A stretch of DNA of 55,713 nucleotides from an uncultured Lachnospiraceae bacterium (GCA_949948715.1 CATLGW010000014.1:1-55713); one strand, 5' to 3'. Shown: positions 32,176 through 41,605, counted from the stretch's first letter. The notes: generated from the sequence alone by a model not told the origin. Translations and numbers: made by a program.

Positions 32176-33756
32176 TTAAGGGCTGATTTTCACGATAATC
32201 ATTCCCTCATACTGCTCCACGCATCCCACCGCAGGCCATTGGGGCATATAGGCGCTGTGCTCCATCGCCTCGGGAATCCTCTCCTTTTCCACCTGAGGGT
32301 AATCGGCTCCCAGGGTGTGCATAAAACCCAGAATCCTCCGGGTACTCCAAAAAAATGCAGGCTCCACCTCCACATCATAGGCAAAGAAGGAATGCCCCAT
32401 GACCTCTCCGGACAGACAGGCGTTATTGCCGGAAAAAGGCCTGCTGCCAATGACTATCACGGGAACGGCCTCCCCTCTGCTCTCCCGGTCAATCTTCTCC
32501 ATCAGCTCCCTGGCCAGGGCTGTATCCTGCTCATAACAAAGCCGCTGGGTGTAATAGAGACGCTGGGTGGTCTGAACCTGCCCCCACGCTCCCGCCAGAC
32601 AGGCAAATCCGACAATCACACCCGTTATACATCTCCCCCTGCTCCCCTTCGGAGTCAGGCTCTCCCGCCAGATAAGCTCCCACAGACGAATGTCCAGCCA
32701 GGCCAGAAATCCCGTGGCTGCGGGCAGTACCAGTTGGGAACGCACCACCGGGGCTCCCCCGCAGAGAAAGGTCATCAGATAGGGAGTGAGAAGGAGCGAA
32801 ACCAGAAAAAAGAAGCAAACCACCAGGGCTCCCCCGCTCTGCCCCTTTCTTTTCCTCCGAAACAGATAGAGAGTCGAAAGGACCAGCGCGGCCACATTCA
32901 AAATACCGTATGAAAAATGATAATGTACCGAATCATAGCCGGTCTGAGACTTCACAAGATGCGCCGCAATCAGGCGCAGGTTGTCCGTCACGGGACAGCT
33001 TCCCCACAAAATCTGCTCCTGGAGATAGGAGGAATTGCTGAAAAACAGGCCGGTGATCAGCATATTGGCCCCGAAGGCCCCCAGAAAAACCCCACAGTAT
33101 GGAAGAATTCCCAGAAGCAGCTCCCGGCCCGACACAGGCTCCCGGTCCCCGCATCTGTGAAGTCCCTGCAGCAGCAGCACGGAAACCGCACCGAAAATGT
33201 AAAAGGGCACAAAGGCCTGATAGACGGAGAACACCAGCAAAAGCAGAAGAAAGCTGCCCGCAGGAAACCGCCAGTCCCTTCGCTTTTGCCAAAGCCCCGT
33301 CAGATACAGCGCTGCGGCCACAAAGCTAAATCCAAGGCATACCTCCATGCTCTGCAGGGAAAAATAGAGCTGCTCCGTCAGCACCGGATGGCCGGCCCAG
33401 AGAACGCCCCCCGCAAACAGCGCAATTCCCCCGGTCCGCCCCGCCTCCGAAAACAGACGTCCCGACGCCCTCTCCCACAGCAGAAGAAAGGCCGCCAACG
33501 CCAAAGTCAAAAAGACCGGCGTCATCATCCCCGCAAAATAGGGATTAAAATCCAGACTCCCCAGAAGAGTCTTCAACAATACCAGTCCCTGTCTGCCGGT
33601 GATCAGCCAGCCCGTATAAAAATCCCGATCCAGACGGATCAAATCTTCCGTGTCGATGCCGATGAGATAGCCCGAAAGCTTCTCTCGGTGAATTAAAAAA
33701 GCCGTAAGTCCCGTGAATATAATGCCCGCGCGGTACTTCTTCCAAAATGCCCTCAC
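32176..33756 (-). CDS. GtrII-like membrane glucosyltransferase-domain protein
   Basis: 526 residues with about ten to eleven membrane helices and a C-terminal extracellular domain of about 130 residues. The N-terminal loop GIDTEDLIRLDRDFYTGWLITGRQG fits the Glucos_trans_II family, in which acidic residues and GR after the first helix are conserved; those enzymes glucosylate lipid-linked or surface glycans using a polyprenyl donor. The C-terminal part (ARELMEKIDRESRGEAVPVIVIG) matches that group. It opens the transcript of the purine salvage genes, an odd pairing, from the promoter at 33874-33902. The substrate is unknown. Confidence 0.7.
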   Translation of the reverse strand: MRAFWKKYRAGIIFTGLTAFLIHREKLSGYLIGIDTEDLIRLDRDFYTGWLITGRQGLVLLKTLLGSLDFNPYFAGMMTPVFLTLALAAFLLLWERASGRLFSEAGRTGGIALFAGGVLWAGHPVLTEQLYFSLQSMEVCLGFSFVAAALYLTGLWQKRRDWRFPAGSFLLLLLVFSVYQAFVPFYIFGAVSVLLLQGLHRCGDREPVSGRELLLGILPYCGVFLGAFGANMLITGLFFSNSSYLQEQILWGSCPVTDNLRLIAAHLVKSQTGYDSVHYHFSYGILNVAALVLSTLYLFRRKRKGQSGGALVVCFFFLVSLLLTPYLMTFLCGGAPVVRSQLVLPAATGFLAWLDIRLWELIWRESLTPKGSRGRCITGVIVGFACLAGAWGQVQTTQRLYYTQRLCYEQDTALARELMEKIDRESRGEAVPVIVIGSRPFSGNNACLSGEVMGHSFFAYDVEVEPAFFWSTRRILGFMHTLGADYPQVEKERIPEAMEHSAYMPQWPAVGCVEQYEGMIIVKISP

Positions 33757-33873
33757 ATCAGAATTCCTCGTTTTCGTCTGTTTTGCGGCGTTTTACGGCC
33801 GCATCTGCACTATTTTTAAGAGTGTTCACAGCAAAGACGCGCCATACCCTCTGCCATAAATTGGATTGTACTC

Positions 33874-33902
33874 ATTATACAAAATGCGGAGGTAAAAAGC
33901 AA
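33874..33902 (-). promoter_or_regulatory. Promoter of the GtrII/salvage operon
   Basis: Minus strand TTGCTT (33902-33897), 17 bases, perfect TATAAT (33879-33874). The leader of about 115 bases holds a hairpin with arms TGCGGC and GCCGCA near 33787-33807. Confidence 0.75.
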
Positions 33903-33931
33903 TTCATTTGATTTGTTTTCCGGGATATAAT
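33903..33931 (+). promoter_or_regulatory. Promoter of the DUF2142-like gene
   Basis: TTCATT (33903-33908), 17 bases, perfect TATAAT (33926-33931). It begins one base after the -35 of the divergent promoter, so the two are back to back and RNA polymerases would compete. GGGGAGAGGCGAGAG lies upstream of the ATG at 33986. Confidence 0.7.
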
Positions 33932-33985
33932 ATGCTACTATAGAAGAAGTCATTCACACAAGAAAAGGGGAGAGGCGAGAGTATC

Positions 33986-35443
33986 ATGAACAACACCGTC
34001 CGCAGAACAGGCCTTACGGATCAAATAAAGACGCATTCCCAAGCCGTCATCATAACGCTCTATTTCGCAGTCTACTGCGTCATCGGGCTTTCCATGGTCT
34101 TCAGACAGCCCTTCGGCAATCCGCCCGACGAGTACAACCGTTATCTGATCCCCCAGTTCATCTTAGAGCACGGCACATTGCCGGAGGGCTTCGACGAGGA
34201 GATACGAATCGGCGGCTATGGCTTTTCCTACGCTTTCCAGCCCATTCTGCCATATATGGCCCAGGGATACGCCATGCGCTTTGTCTCCCTTTTCACGGAC
34301 TCGGAGGAAAATTTTTTGTACACCGGCCGCCTGACCGATTTCCTGTTCGGGCTGGCCACGGCTTATTTTGTGATGCTCTTAGGACAGAAATGGTTTGCCG
34401 ACAGGCGGTTCTCCTGGCTGTTTTCCTTTCTGGCCGTCTTTCTGCCCCAGAGCATTTTCGTGCACACTTATGTGAACACGGACTCCTGCTGTATGCTCTC
34501 CATCGCCCTGATGCTCTACGCCTTTACCCGCTGTCTGGAGGACAGATTCGCGCTCCCCTCCTGCGGACTTTTGTCCGCGGGTATTGTTCTCTGCGCACTG
34601 TCCTACTATAACGCCTATGGGTATATCCTGAGCTGTATTCTGCTCTTTTTTGCCTATTTTCTCACCCTGGAGAATCGAAGCATACGCTTTTCCTCCGCCC
34701 TCTTCCTGAAAAGAGGCCTGTTTATCGGCGCACTGGTTCTTCTGGGCATCGGCTGGTGGTTCATAAGAAGCTATCTCCTCTACGACGGGGATATTCTGGG
34801 ACTGCGGACCAGAGACGCCTGCGCCTCCCTCTACGCCCTGCCGGAATTTCATCCGGCTACCAGAGTCACCTGGCAGAGCCGGGGCCTAAGCTTATGGCAG
34901 ATGGTAACCCAGTCCGACTTCCTGGAACTGTCCGTCTTAAGCTTCATCGGCATCTACGGCCCCATGACCATCGTCACATCCCAGTGGGTGTACCGCTTTT
35001 ATAAGCTCCTCTTCGGAGCCGGGCTTCTGCTTTTCCTGGCCCTGCCCGCCGGACTCCTGTCCTCAAGAACGGGAATAAAAGCCGGTTCGGCCGACGGTCC
35101 CGCCGTCCTTCTGCGCCGTCCCCTCTACCGGGTCTTCTGCCACCTGAATCTGGTCTTCTGCATCCTGATGCCGGGGGTCTTAAGCCTGTACTACTCCTAC
35201 ACCACCGATTACCAGCCCCAGGGCAGATATCTCCTGCCCGCACTGCTGCCCCTGTGCCTCTACACGGTAACCGGGCTGAAGAAAGGGCTCCTGCTGTGCA
35301 GAAAGCCCGGGGAAGACAGGTCGGGCGACCGTCTCCTCACGGGCTTGTGCACCGCGCTCTGCACGGTTATCGTTATGCTTTTGTTTCTGACGGTATATGG
35401 CTACGCGTTCCCCTATTACGCTCAGAATCCCATAGCTCCCTAA
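33986..35443 (+). CDS. DUF2142-like GT-C membrane protein
   Basis: 485 residues with ten or more membrane helices. The first periplasm-like loop has NPPDEYNRYLIPQFI (the PPDE signature) and a late loop has YQPQGRYLLPAL, both typical of DUF2142 members, a GT-C-like family of glycosyltransferases that use lipid-linked sugars. It has its own plus-strand promoter, back to back with the GtrII operon, and converges on spoIVA with a 4-base overlap of stop codons. Likely transfers a sugar to a surface glycan or protein; substrate unknown. Confidence 0.75.
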   Translation: MNNTVRRTGLTDQIKTHSQAVIITLYFAVYCVIGLSMVFRQPFGNPPDEYNRYLIPQFILEHGTLPEGFDEEIRIGGYGFSYAFQPILPYMAQGYAMRFVSLFTDSEENFLYTGRLTDFLFGLATAYFVMLLGQKWFADRRFSWLFSFLAVFLPQSIFVHTYVNTDSCCMLSIALMLYAFTRCLEDRFALPSCGLLSAGIVLCALSYYNAYGYILSCILLFFAYFLTLENRSIRFSSALFLKRGLFIGALVLLGIGWWFIRSYLLYDGDILGLRTRDACASLYALPEFHPATRVTWQSRGLSLWQMVTQSDFLELSVLSFIGIYGPMTIVTSQWVYRFYKLLFGAGLLLFLALPAGLLSSRTGIKAGSADGPAVLLRRPLYRVFCHLNLVFCILMPGVLSLYYSYTTDYQPQGRYLLPALLPLCLYTVTGLKKGLLLCRKPGEDRSGDRLLTGLCTALCTVIVMLLFLTVYGYAFPYYAQNPIAP

Positions 35444-36921
35444 ATGATGATGCACACCATTCCGCCGTTGCTGTCGTTGACAATCTTCTGCATGGTATCC
35501 TGGAGCTTTACCTGACTCTCGTCCCCGATGGAGGCCACCTTGGTGGTAATGCCGTCATTTACAAGCTGCTCCACCGTCTTTCCGAAAATATTGGTGTTCC
35601 ATATGCTCTGATTCTCATCCGCCTGATCGATATAGCGTATCAGATCGTCCGCCTGTTCCTTAGTGCCCACGATGGGAGCGATCTCCGTCTCAATGTTGGC
35701 GCGGATCATATGTATGGAGGGGCTGGTGGCCCGGATCTTCACGCCGAATTTGTTGCCATGCTTTATAAGCTCCGGCTTATCAAGGGTGATCTCCTCCTTA
35801 TCCGGCGTCACCACGCCGTACCCCTTCATCCGCACCATGCCCACCGCACCGAGCACCTTGGCGTATTCCTTCCGCATGGCGGCGAATTCCTGCAGCTTGT
35901 GGATGAGCTGGTATTCGTCCGTGATACTCTCCCCCACCATCTCCGTCAGCATCTCATAATAGTATGCCTCATCCACATCCAGCATGACCTTGACCACGCC
36001 GTCGTAAAGCTGTACCCCGTCAGATTTGCAGCGCTTCACAAACTCGCTGTCCAACTGCACCGGATTCTCCAGCACATCCCGTATGGTGTCATAACGCTTC
36101 ATCAGCACCCTCACCTGCTCGATGATATCCTGCTTCATGCGGTTGTCGCAGGGCAGCATCTCCACCCACTTGGGCATATAGAACTCAATGGAGGTGATGG
36201 GAAACTCATAGAGAATTTTCTCTAAAATATGGTTGATGTCATCCTTCTTGAGCTGCTCGCAGTTGACGGGCATCACGCTGACCATGTATTTCTCCGCGAT
36301 CTCCGCCGCCGTCTTCTTCGCCTCGTCGGAGTAGGGCTTCTGGCTGTTCACCAGCACCAGAAAAGGCTTTTTCGTCTTTTTCAGCGCCAGAATGGTCTTC
36401 TCCTCGGCCTCCAGATAATTTCCTCTGGGAAGATCTCCGATGCTGCCGTCGGTGGTGATCACCAGGCCGATGGTGGAATGGTCGTTCATCACCTTATCCG
36501 TGCCGATCTCCGCCGCCTGGGTGAAGGGTATCTCATAGTCAAACCAGGGAGTTTTGACCATCCGCTCCTCATCCTCCTCCAGATGCCCCGCCGCGCCCTC
36601 CACCATGTAGCCCACACAGTCGATGAGCCGCACGGATACCTGAATATCCTCGTTCAGAGCGACCTTTGCCGCCTCATTGGGGATGAACTTGGGCTCCGTT
36701 GTGGTGATCGTGCGGCCTCCTGCGCTCTGGGGAAGCTCATCCTGGGCCCGGGTGCGCTGGTTCTCATCCTCCATATAGGGAAGCACCAGCTCCTCCATAA
36801 ACCGCTTGATAAAGGTGGATTTGCCGGTGCGCACAGGCCCCAGCACACCGATATAGATTTCGCCCCCGGTGCGCTTCTGTATGTCGTAATAGAGATCATA
36901 TGTATTGGCTGCATATTCCAT
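35440..36921 (-). CDS. spoIVA: Stage IV sporulation protein A
   Basis: An ATPase that self-assembles around the forespore as the coat basement layer. 493 residues. Walker A is GPVRTGKST near residue 29 after RTGGEIYIGVLG, the TRAFAC-like domain continues through DCVGYMVEGAAGH (DCVGY), and the long C-terminal region ends GGMVCIII. The ATG at 36921 fits the family's short N-terminus. The C-terminal hydrophobic tail is the known membrane-anchoring region. It lies alone on the minus strand, 115 bases after tyrS ends; I could not fix a sigma E promoter, although CATATAAC near 36944 is a candidate -10. Confidence 0.93.
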   Translation of the reverse strand: MEYAANTYDLYYDIQKRTGGEIYIGVLGPVRTGKSTFIKRFMEELVLPYMEDENQRTRAQDELPQSAGGRTITTTEPKFIPNEAAKVALNEDIQVSVRLIDCVGYMVEGAAGHLEEDEERMVKTPWFDYEIPFTQAAEIGTDKVMNDHSTIGLVITTDGSIGDLPRGNYLEAEEKTILALKKTKKPFLVLVNSQKPYSDEAKKTAAEIAEKYMVSVMPVNCEQLKKDDINHILEKILYEFPITSIEFYMPKWVEMLPCDNRMKQDIIEQVRVLMKRYDTIRDVLENPVQLDSEFVKRCKSDGVQLYDGVVKVMLDVDEAYYYEMLTEMVGESITDEYQLIHKLQEFAAMRKEYAKVLGAVGMVRMKGYGVVTPDKEEITLDKPELIKHGNKFGVKIRATSPSIHMIRANIETEIAPIVGTKEQADDLIRYIDQADENQSIWNTNIFGKTVEQLVNDGITTKVASIGDESQVKLQDTMQKIVNDSNGGMVCIII

Positions 36922-37037
36922 ATAACATCCCATCCTTTTACCCATCGTTACTGTTATATGTATATGCAGCCATCCCTTTTGCCATGCATGAAAAATATCG
37001 CCCGAAAACGGGGAAAGAACTCACCGGGCCCCTCCTG

Positions 37038-38258
37038 TCACAGGGTCACTCTCTTGAAATTCTTCTTGCCCCTTCTCACCACCAGGCCGTCGCCCTCGAA
37101 CTGCTCCGGCGCATAAGAGACCCTGATATCCGTCACCTTCTCGCCCTCCACGGTTACGCCGCCCTGCTCCACCGCCCGTCTCGCCTCGGAGCGGGAGGCC
37201 GTGAGGCCTGACTTCACCAGCACGCTCAAAATGTCTATCCTTCCCTCGGAAAAATCGGTCTCGGTAAGCCTGCTGGCGGGCATATCCGCCGCGTTTCCTC
37301 CGGCAAACAAAGCTCGCGCGCTCTCCTGGGACTTACCCGCCTCCTCGTCGCCGTGCACCAGCTTGGTGAGTTCGTAGGCCAGGATCTCCTTTGCCTCGTT
37401 TAACCGACTGCCCTCCCAGTCGCTCATCTCGTCGATCTGCTCCACCGGCAGGAAGGTCAGCATCCGCAGACATTTCAGCACATCCGCATCCGACACGTTC
37501 CTCCAGTACTGATAGAACTCAAAGGGAGAGGTCTTGTTGGGATCCAGCCATACCGCTCCTTTCTGGGTCTTCCCCATCTTCTTTCCCTCGGAATTGAGAA
37601 GCAGCGTGATGGTCATGGCGTAAGCGTCCTTGCCCAGCTTCCTGCGGATCAGCTCCGTGCCGCCCAGCATATTGCTCCACTGATCATCCCCTCCAAACTG
37701 CATATTGCAACCATATCTCTCATACAGAGCCAGGAAATCATAGCTTTGCATAATCATATAGTTGAACTCAAGAAAGCTTAAGCCCTTCTCCATGCGCTGC
37801 TTATAGCACTCGGCGGCAAGCATTCTGTTTACGCTGAAATGAGGACCGACCTCCCGCAGGAATTCAATATAATTCAAATCCCGCAGCCACTCCGCATTGT
37901 TCACCATCAGAGCCTTCCCCTCGGAGAAGTCTATGAAACGGCTCATCTGTCTCTTAAAGCACTCGCAGTTTTGGTCGATGATCTCCGTGGTCATCATGGT
38001 GCGCATATCGCTTCTGCCGGAGGGGTCTCCCACCATACCTGTGCCTCCGCCCAAAAGAGCGATGGGACGGTTGCCCGCCTCCTGAAGCCGCTTCATCAGG
38101 CAAAGAGCCATGAAATGTCCCACATGGAGGCTGTCCGCCGTGGGGTCGAAGCCGATGTAAAAGGTTGCCTTCCCGTTATTGATCAGCTCTCTGATCTCCT
38201 CCTCGTCCGTAAGCTGGGCCAGAAGTCCTCTGGCCTTCAATTCCTCGAATATTTTCAT
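37038..38258 (-). CDS. tyrS: Tyrosyl-tRNA synthetase
   Basis: Charges tRNA-Tyr. 406 residues, class I. HIGH motif HVGHF near residue 45, [15 protein letters not shown] before it, the Tyr-binding [26 protein letters not shown], the KMSKS loop as KMGKTQKG, and a C-terminal S4-type RNA-binding domain ([27 protein letters not shown]). Preceded within 26 bases by a VWA gene, so probably transcribed with moxR and VWA. No T-box leader is present. Confidence 0.95.
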   Translation of the reverse strand: MKIFEELKARGLLAQLTDEEEIRELINNGKATFYIGFDPTADSLHVGHFMALCLMKRLQEAGNRPIALLGGGTGMVGDPSGRSDMRTMMTTEIIDQNCECFKRQMSRFIDFSEGKALMVNNAEWLRDLNYIEFLREVGPHFSVNRMLAAECYKQRMEKGLSFLEFNYMIMQSYDFLALYERYGCNMQFGGDDQWSNMLGGTELIRRKLGKDAYAMTITLLLNSEGKKMGKTQKGAVWLDPNKTSPFEFYQYWRNVSDADVLKCLRMLTFLPVEQIDEMSDWEGSRLNEAKEILAYELTKLVHGDEEAGKSQESARALFAGGNAADMPASRLTETDFSEGRIDILSVLVKSGLTASRSEARRAVEQGGVTVEGEKVTDIRVSYAPEQFEGDGLVVRRGKKNFKRVTL

Positions 38259-38284
38259 TGTCCTCTTCTCCTTATACTTCTATA

Positions 38285-39487
38285 TTACCGGTTCGCCATC
38301 AGCTTCACCATAGCCCGGTTCAGCCCGTCCACCGTCAGTTTAAACATGGGAAACATCTCCTTGATGGCCGTCTCCGCCTCCCGCCAGGGAGCCTTGCCGG
38401 GAGCCATCTTTGGATTCAGCCAGACCACTCTTTTGTAATGACGCTTCACCAGCTTCAGCCACTCGTACCCGGACAGTCCGCCGTTTGGCCCCCTGTAATT
38501 GCCCGTGTCGGAATACAGCTCCTCGGGCGCCATGGCCGCGTCCCCCACGACGATCACCTTATAGTCGCTGTCCAGATTGCGGAACATCCATTCCGTGTCG
38601 ATCCAGTCCCCGTTCTCGCACTCCGGAGTTTTGTACAGCTTGCTGTAGATACAGTTGTGGAAATAGTACGCCTTTACATCCTTGTAATGGTTTGACTTGT
38701 GCACCGCCTGGAAGAGATCGTTCAAAAGGGTGCTGTAGGGGATCATCGTGCCGCCGGAATCCATGAGAAGCAGGAGCTTCACAGCATTTTTCCGGGGCTT
38801 TTGCATGACGATCTGCAGGCATCCCCCGTTGCTGCAGGTCTTGTCCACGGTTCCGTCTATGTCAAGCTCCGTCTCCGGTATGTCCAGTCTGCTGGAGAAC
38901 TGTCTCAGCTTCCGAAAAGCCATCTGAAACTGCCGGTTGTCAATCACCCGGTCATCCCTGAAATCCCGGTATTTCCTGGCTCCCACCACGGCAAAGGCGG
39001 ACTGGTAGCCTGTCTGGCCTCCCACTCTCACGCCTCCCACATTGCCCCCCATATTGCCGAAGGAGGTCTTTCCCATGGTGCCGATCCAGAAGCTTCCGCC
39101 GTTGTGCTCACTGTCCTGGTCCTTCAGCCTGGCCCTGAATTTCTCCTCCACATCCTCCTTGTCGATCTGCAGGTCCTCCGTCTTATTGAGGTGATCCCTG
39201 GCCTGTTCGTGGGCCAGCTCCATCATGTCGGATTTATCCAGCCATCTGAGCATCTGGGCTCCCACCTCGGTCTCCCGCTGCACCGCCTTGAAGCATTCCT
39301 CAAAGGCCATGTCATATTTGTCAAAATCGGTCTCGCTCTTGACCAAAATCATCCGGGCCACATAGTAAAACTGTGTCAGAGAGCTGCCGCAGAAGCCCCT
39401 GTCCAGCGCCTCCTGCAGAGTCAGCCATTCCCCCAGGGTCACCCTAAGCCCCTTCGCCCGAAGAGTCTCAAAAAATTTGATAAACAT
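38285..39487 (-). CDS. VWA-domain protein (CoxE/YehP type)
   Basis: 400 residues. The C-terminal half is a von Willebrand A domain with a degenerate MIDAS (LLLMDSGGTM in place of DxSxS) and PDSDYKVIVVGDAAMAP. The N-terminal half (GEWLTLQEALDRGFCGSS) resembles CoxE-like VWA proteins. Such proteins work with a MoxR AAA ATPase, here the adjacent upstream gene, as a chaperone or metal-insertion pair. The middle has a Gly/Asn-rich stretch (GTMGKTSFGNMGGNVGG). The natural target is not evident; no metal enzyme is encoded nearby. Confidence 0.85.
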   Translation of the reverse strand: MFIKFFETLRAKGLRVTLGEWLTLQEALDRGFCGSSLTQFYYVARMILVKSETDFDKYDMAFEECFKAVQRETEVGAQMLRWLDKSDMMELAHEQARDHLNKTEDLQIDKEDVEEKFRARLKDQDSEHNGGSFWIGTMGKTSFGNMGGNVGGVRVGGQTGYQSAFAVVGARKYRDFRDDRVIDNRQFQMAFRKLRQFSSRLDIPETELDIDGTVDKTCSNGGCLQIVMQKPRKNAVKLLLLMDSGGTMIPYSTLLNDLFQAVHKSNHYKDVKAYYFHNCIYSKLYKTPECENGDWIDTEWMFRNLDSDYKVIVVGDAAMAPEELYSDTGNYRGPNGGLSGYEWLKLVKRHYKRVVWLNPKMAPGKAPWREAETAIKEMFPMFKLTVDGLNRAMVKLMANR

Positions 39488-39547
39488 TCACTTTACCCTC
39501 AATTCAGTAACTGAATTACGCCTATTGTCGCGGCAAAAGGCTTCCCC

Positions 39548-40366
39548 TCAGGACAAATCCGAATGCCTCACCAGCTCCAAATCCTCGTCCTTTTTCACCA
39601 CCACTCCCACAAAGGGCAGCGCAGAGCGGATTTTATCCGCAGGGATGCCTCCGATCTGCAGGGCGTTCACCCAGTCGATGAGCTCTGAGGTGCTGGGCTT
39701 CTTGCGCACATCCCGCAGGGAACGGATGGCGTAGAACACATCCATGGCATTGTTTAAAAGATGCTCCTCCACGTCGGGGAAATGCACCCTGACAATCTGC
39801 TCCATCAGCTCCCGTCCGGGGAAATCAATATAGTGGAAAATACAGCGGCGAAGAAATGCGTCGGGCAGCTCCTTCTCCGCGTTGGACGTGATCATCACGA
39901 TGGGCCTGTGCTTCGCCTTCACCGTGCGCTTCGTCTCGTTGATATAAAACTCCATCTGGTCTAACTCCCACAACAGGTCGTTGGGGAATTCCAGATCCGC
40001 CTTGTCAATCTCGTCGATCAAAAGCACCACCTGCTCCTCGCTGTCAAAGGCCTCCCCCAGCTTGCCCAGCTTGATGTAGCGGGCGATATCGTCCACGCCC
40101 TCCTCGCCGAACTGCCCGTCGTAAAGCCTCTGGATGGTGTCATACACATACAGTCCCTCCTGGGCCTTGGTGGTGGATTTGATATTCCAGATAATCAGCC
40201 TTTTTCCCAGGGCGTTGGCCACAGCCTCCGCCAGCCGGGTTTTTCCGGTGCCCGGCTCCCCCTTGATCAAAAGAGGCTTCTTCAAGGCGATGGCAATATT
40301 CACGCTGGCCATCAGTTCCTCGCTGGCCACATAATCGTTGGTTCCCTGAAATCCCTGTAACTCCAT
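39548..40366 (-). CDS. MoxR-family AAA+ ATPase
   Basis: About 272 residues. Walker A is GEPGTGKTRLAEAVA near residue 37, Walker B is VVLLIDEIDKAD, and sensor 1 is VMITSNAEKELP; the arginine finger follows in LRRCIFHY. GAGGAG lies just before the ATG at 40366; the longer frame upstream is non-coding. It starts the moxR-VWA-tyrS transcript from a promoter at 40554-40582. Together with the VWA protein it probably forms an ATP-driven chaperone complex. Confidence 0.88.
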   Translation of the reverse strand: MELQGFQGTNDYVASEELMASVNIAIALKKPLLIKGEPGTGKTRLAEAVANALGKRLIIWNIKSTTKAQEGLYVYDTIQRLYDGQFGEEGVDDIARYIKLGKLGEAFDSEEQVVLLIDEIDKADLEFPNDLLWELDQMEFYINETKRTVKAKHRPIVMITSNAEKELPDAFLRRCIFHYIDFPGRELMEQIVRVHFPDVEEHLLNNAMDVFYAIRSLRDVRKKPSTSELIDWVNALQIGGIPADKIRSALPFVGVVVKKDEDLELVRHSDLS

Positions 40367-40534
40367 ATTCTCCTCATTTCCATGCGTATAACCGCCGGAC
40401 ACGCAGCCCTTCCCTGCAAACGATTGTCGCCTTTTAGGTACGAATATCGCACTCCCTCGTATCAAAGCGTACCCGGCCCGCAGCGTACCTGGCCCAATCA
40501 TTCCCTGCCCATTGACGGCATATGCAGCTTTTTC

Positions 40535-40563
40535 TTGAAAAACATACATCTTTATGTTACGAT
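40535..40563 (+). promoter_or_regulatory. metF promoter
   Basis: TTGAAA (40535-40540), 17 bases, TACGAT (40558-40563). Transcription would start near 40570, only about 40 bases before the metF ATG. There is no room for, and no sign of, a SAM riboswitch. Confidence 0.65.
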
Positions 40564-40582
40564 ATTCTTGCTTTAAAATCAA
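40554..40582 (-). promoter_or_regulatory. Promoter of moxR-VWA-tyrS, overlapping that of metF
   Basis: Minus strand TTGATT (40582-40577), 17 bases, TAACAT (40559-40554). Its -10 overlaps the -10 of the metF promoter, so the two polymerases cannot sit at once. Confidence 0.55.
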
Positions 40583-40609
40583 GAAAAATCAATCCAGAAA
40601 GGCAGACAA

Positions 40610-41464
40610 ATGATCAAAGATTTACTTTCCGGCAGACAGACCCTCTCCTTTGAAGTCTTCCCTCCCAAGAAGGACGGAGAATTCGAAAAGGCGTATGAAA
40701 CACTGGATAAGCTGGCGGCCCTAAAGCCGGACTTCATCAGCGTGACCTACGGGGCGGGGGGAAGCCGTTCCAAACAGACCGCGGAAATCGCATCCTATAT
40801 CAAAAATACGCTGCGTATAGAGACCCTGGCGCATATCACCTGTGTGGGCAACAAAAGGGAGGATATCCTCTCGGTGGTAAACCGTTTAAAGGAAAATAAT
40901 ATAGACCAGGTGCTGGCCCTTCGGGGCGACAGACCCAAGGATATGGGGGACGAGCAGTACGAGACCAGAGATTTCGCCCACGCTTCGGATCTCATCACCT
41001 TTTTGACGACACAGACCGGTCTGCACTGCGGCGGAGCCTGCTATCCCGAGAAGCACTATGAAGCCTTCAGCATGGAAACCGACCTGAAGAATCTGCGGCT
41101 CAAGCAGGACTGCGGGGCGGAATATTTTGTCTCCCAGCTCTTTTTTGACAACGATTATTACTACCGTTTCCTGGAGAAAGCTGAGAAAAAGGGAATCACG
41201 GTGCCTATCTGTGCGGGCATTATGCCCATCACCACGGCAAATCAATTGGGCACCACCGTCACCCTCTCCGGCTCCTCCATTCCCAAGGCGCTCTCGGATC
41301 TGATCGCCAAGTACGGCGACTGTCCCGAGGAGCTGAGAAAGGCCGGCGTGGATTATGCCGTCCGCCAGATCAATGACCTTAAGCAAAACGGTGTGGGGCA
41401 CATCCACCTCTACACCATGAACCGACCCAAGACGGCGGGCGAAATTGTGGCGGGAATCCGGTAG
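40610..41464 (+). CDS. metF: Methylenetetrahydrofolate reductase
   Basis: Converts 5,10-methylene-THF to 5-methyl-THF for methionine synthesis and, in acetogenic relatives, the Wood-Ljungdahl pathway. 284 residues: SFEVFPPKKDGEFEKAYETLD at the start, FISVTYGAGGS (FAD), HITCVGN, LALRGDRP, GGACYPEKH, and FFDNDYYYRFLEKAEKKGI. FAD barrel complete. Own promoter at 40535-40563, divergent from moxR. Its 3' end carries an 11-base-pair hairpin that includes the stop codon. No neighbouring methionine genes. Confidence 0.93.
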   Translation: MIKDLLSGRQTLSFEVFPPKKDGEFEKAYETLDKLAALKPDFISVTYGAGGSRSKQTAEIASYIKNTLRIETLAHITCVGNKREDILSVVNRLKENNIDQVLALRGDRPKDMGDEQYETRDFAHASDLITFLTTQTGLHCGGACYPEKHYEAFSMETDLKNLRLKQDCGAEYFVSQLFFDNDYYYRFLEKAEKKGITVPICAGIMPITTANQLGTTVTLSGSSIPKALSDLIAKYGDCPEELRKAGVDYAVRQINDLKQNGVGHIHLYTMNRPKTAGEIVAGIR

Positions 41465-41474
41465 GATTCCCGCC
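41449..41474. terminator. Perfect hairpin spanning the metF stop codon
   Basis: Arms GGCGGGAATCC and GGATTCCCGCC with loop GGTA, followed directly by a second hairpin (CCGGG/CCCGG, 41474-41487). No T-run follows, so intrinsic termination is not assured; it may protect the mRNA 3' end or block polymerase. Confidence 0.4.
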
Positions 41475-41581
41475 CGGGCCAACCCGGCCAGCTCCCCTAA
41501 GCTTACGCTTCCGTTCACCCTGCACTTCAAAAGCAGGGCGGCGAGATCGGCAATCAAGTCAATGGCGGAGATTTCTTCCCT

Positions 41582-41605
41582 CGGCAGGATTCGCATTTCC
41601 TGCCG
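41582..41605. terminator. Hairpin between convergent metF and DUF5107 genes
   Basis: Arms CGGCAGGA and TCCTGCCG, loop of eight, seven bases after the DUF5107 stop on the minus strand. No clear T-run on either strand. Confidence 0.4.

Noticed and set aside
38259..38284. Possible T-box leader for tyrS
   Set aside because: Only 26 bases separate tyrS from the VWA gene.
40367..40609. Possible SAM riboswitch in front of metF
   Set aside because: The promoter leaves only about 40 bases of leader and no riboswitch helices are seen.
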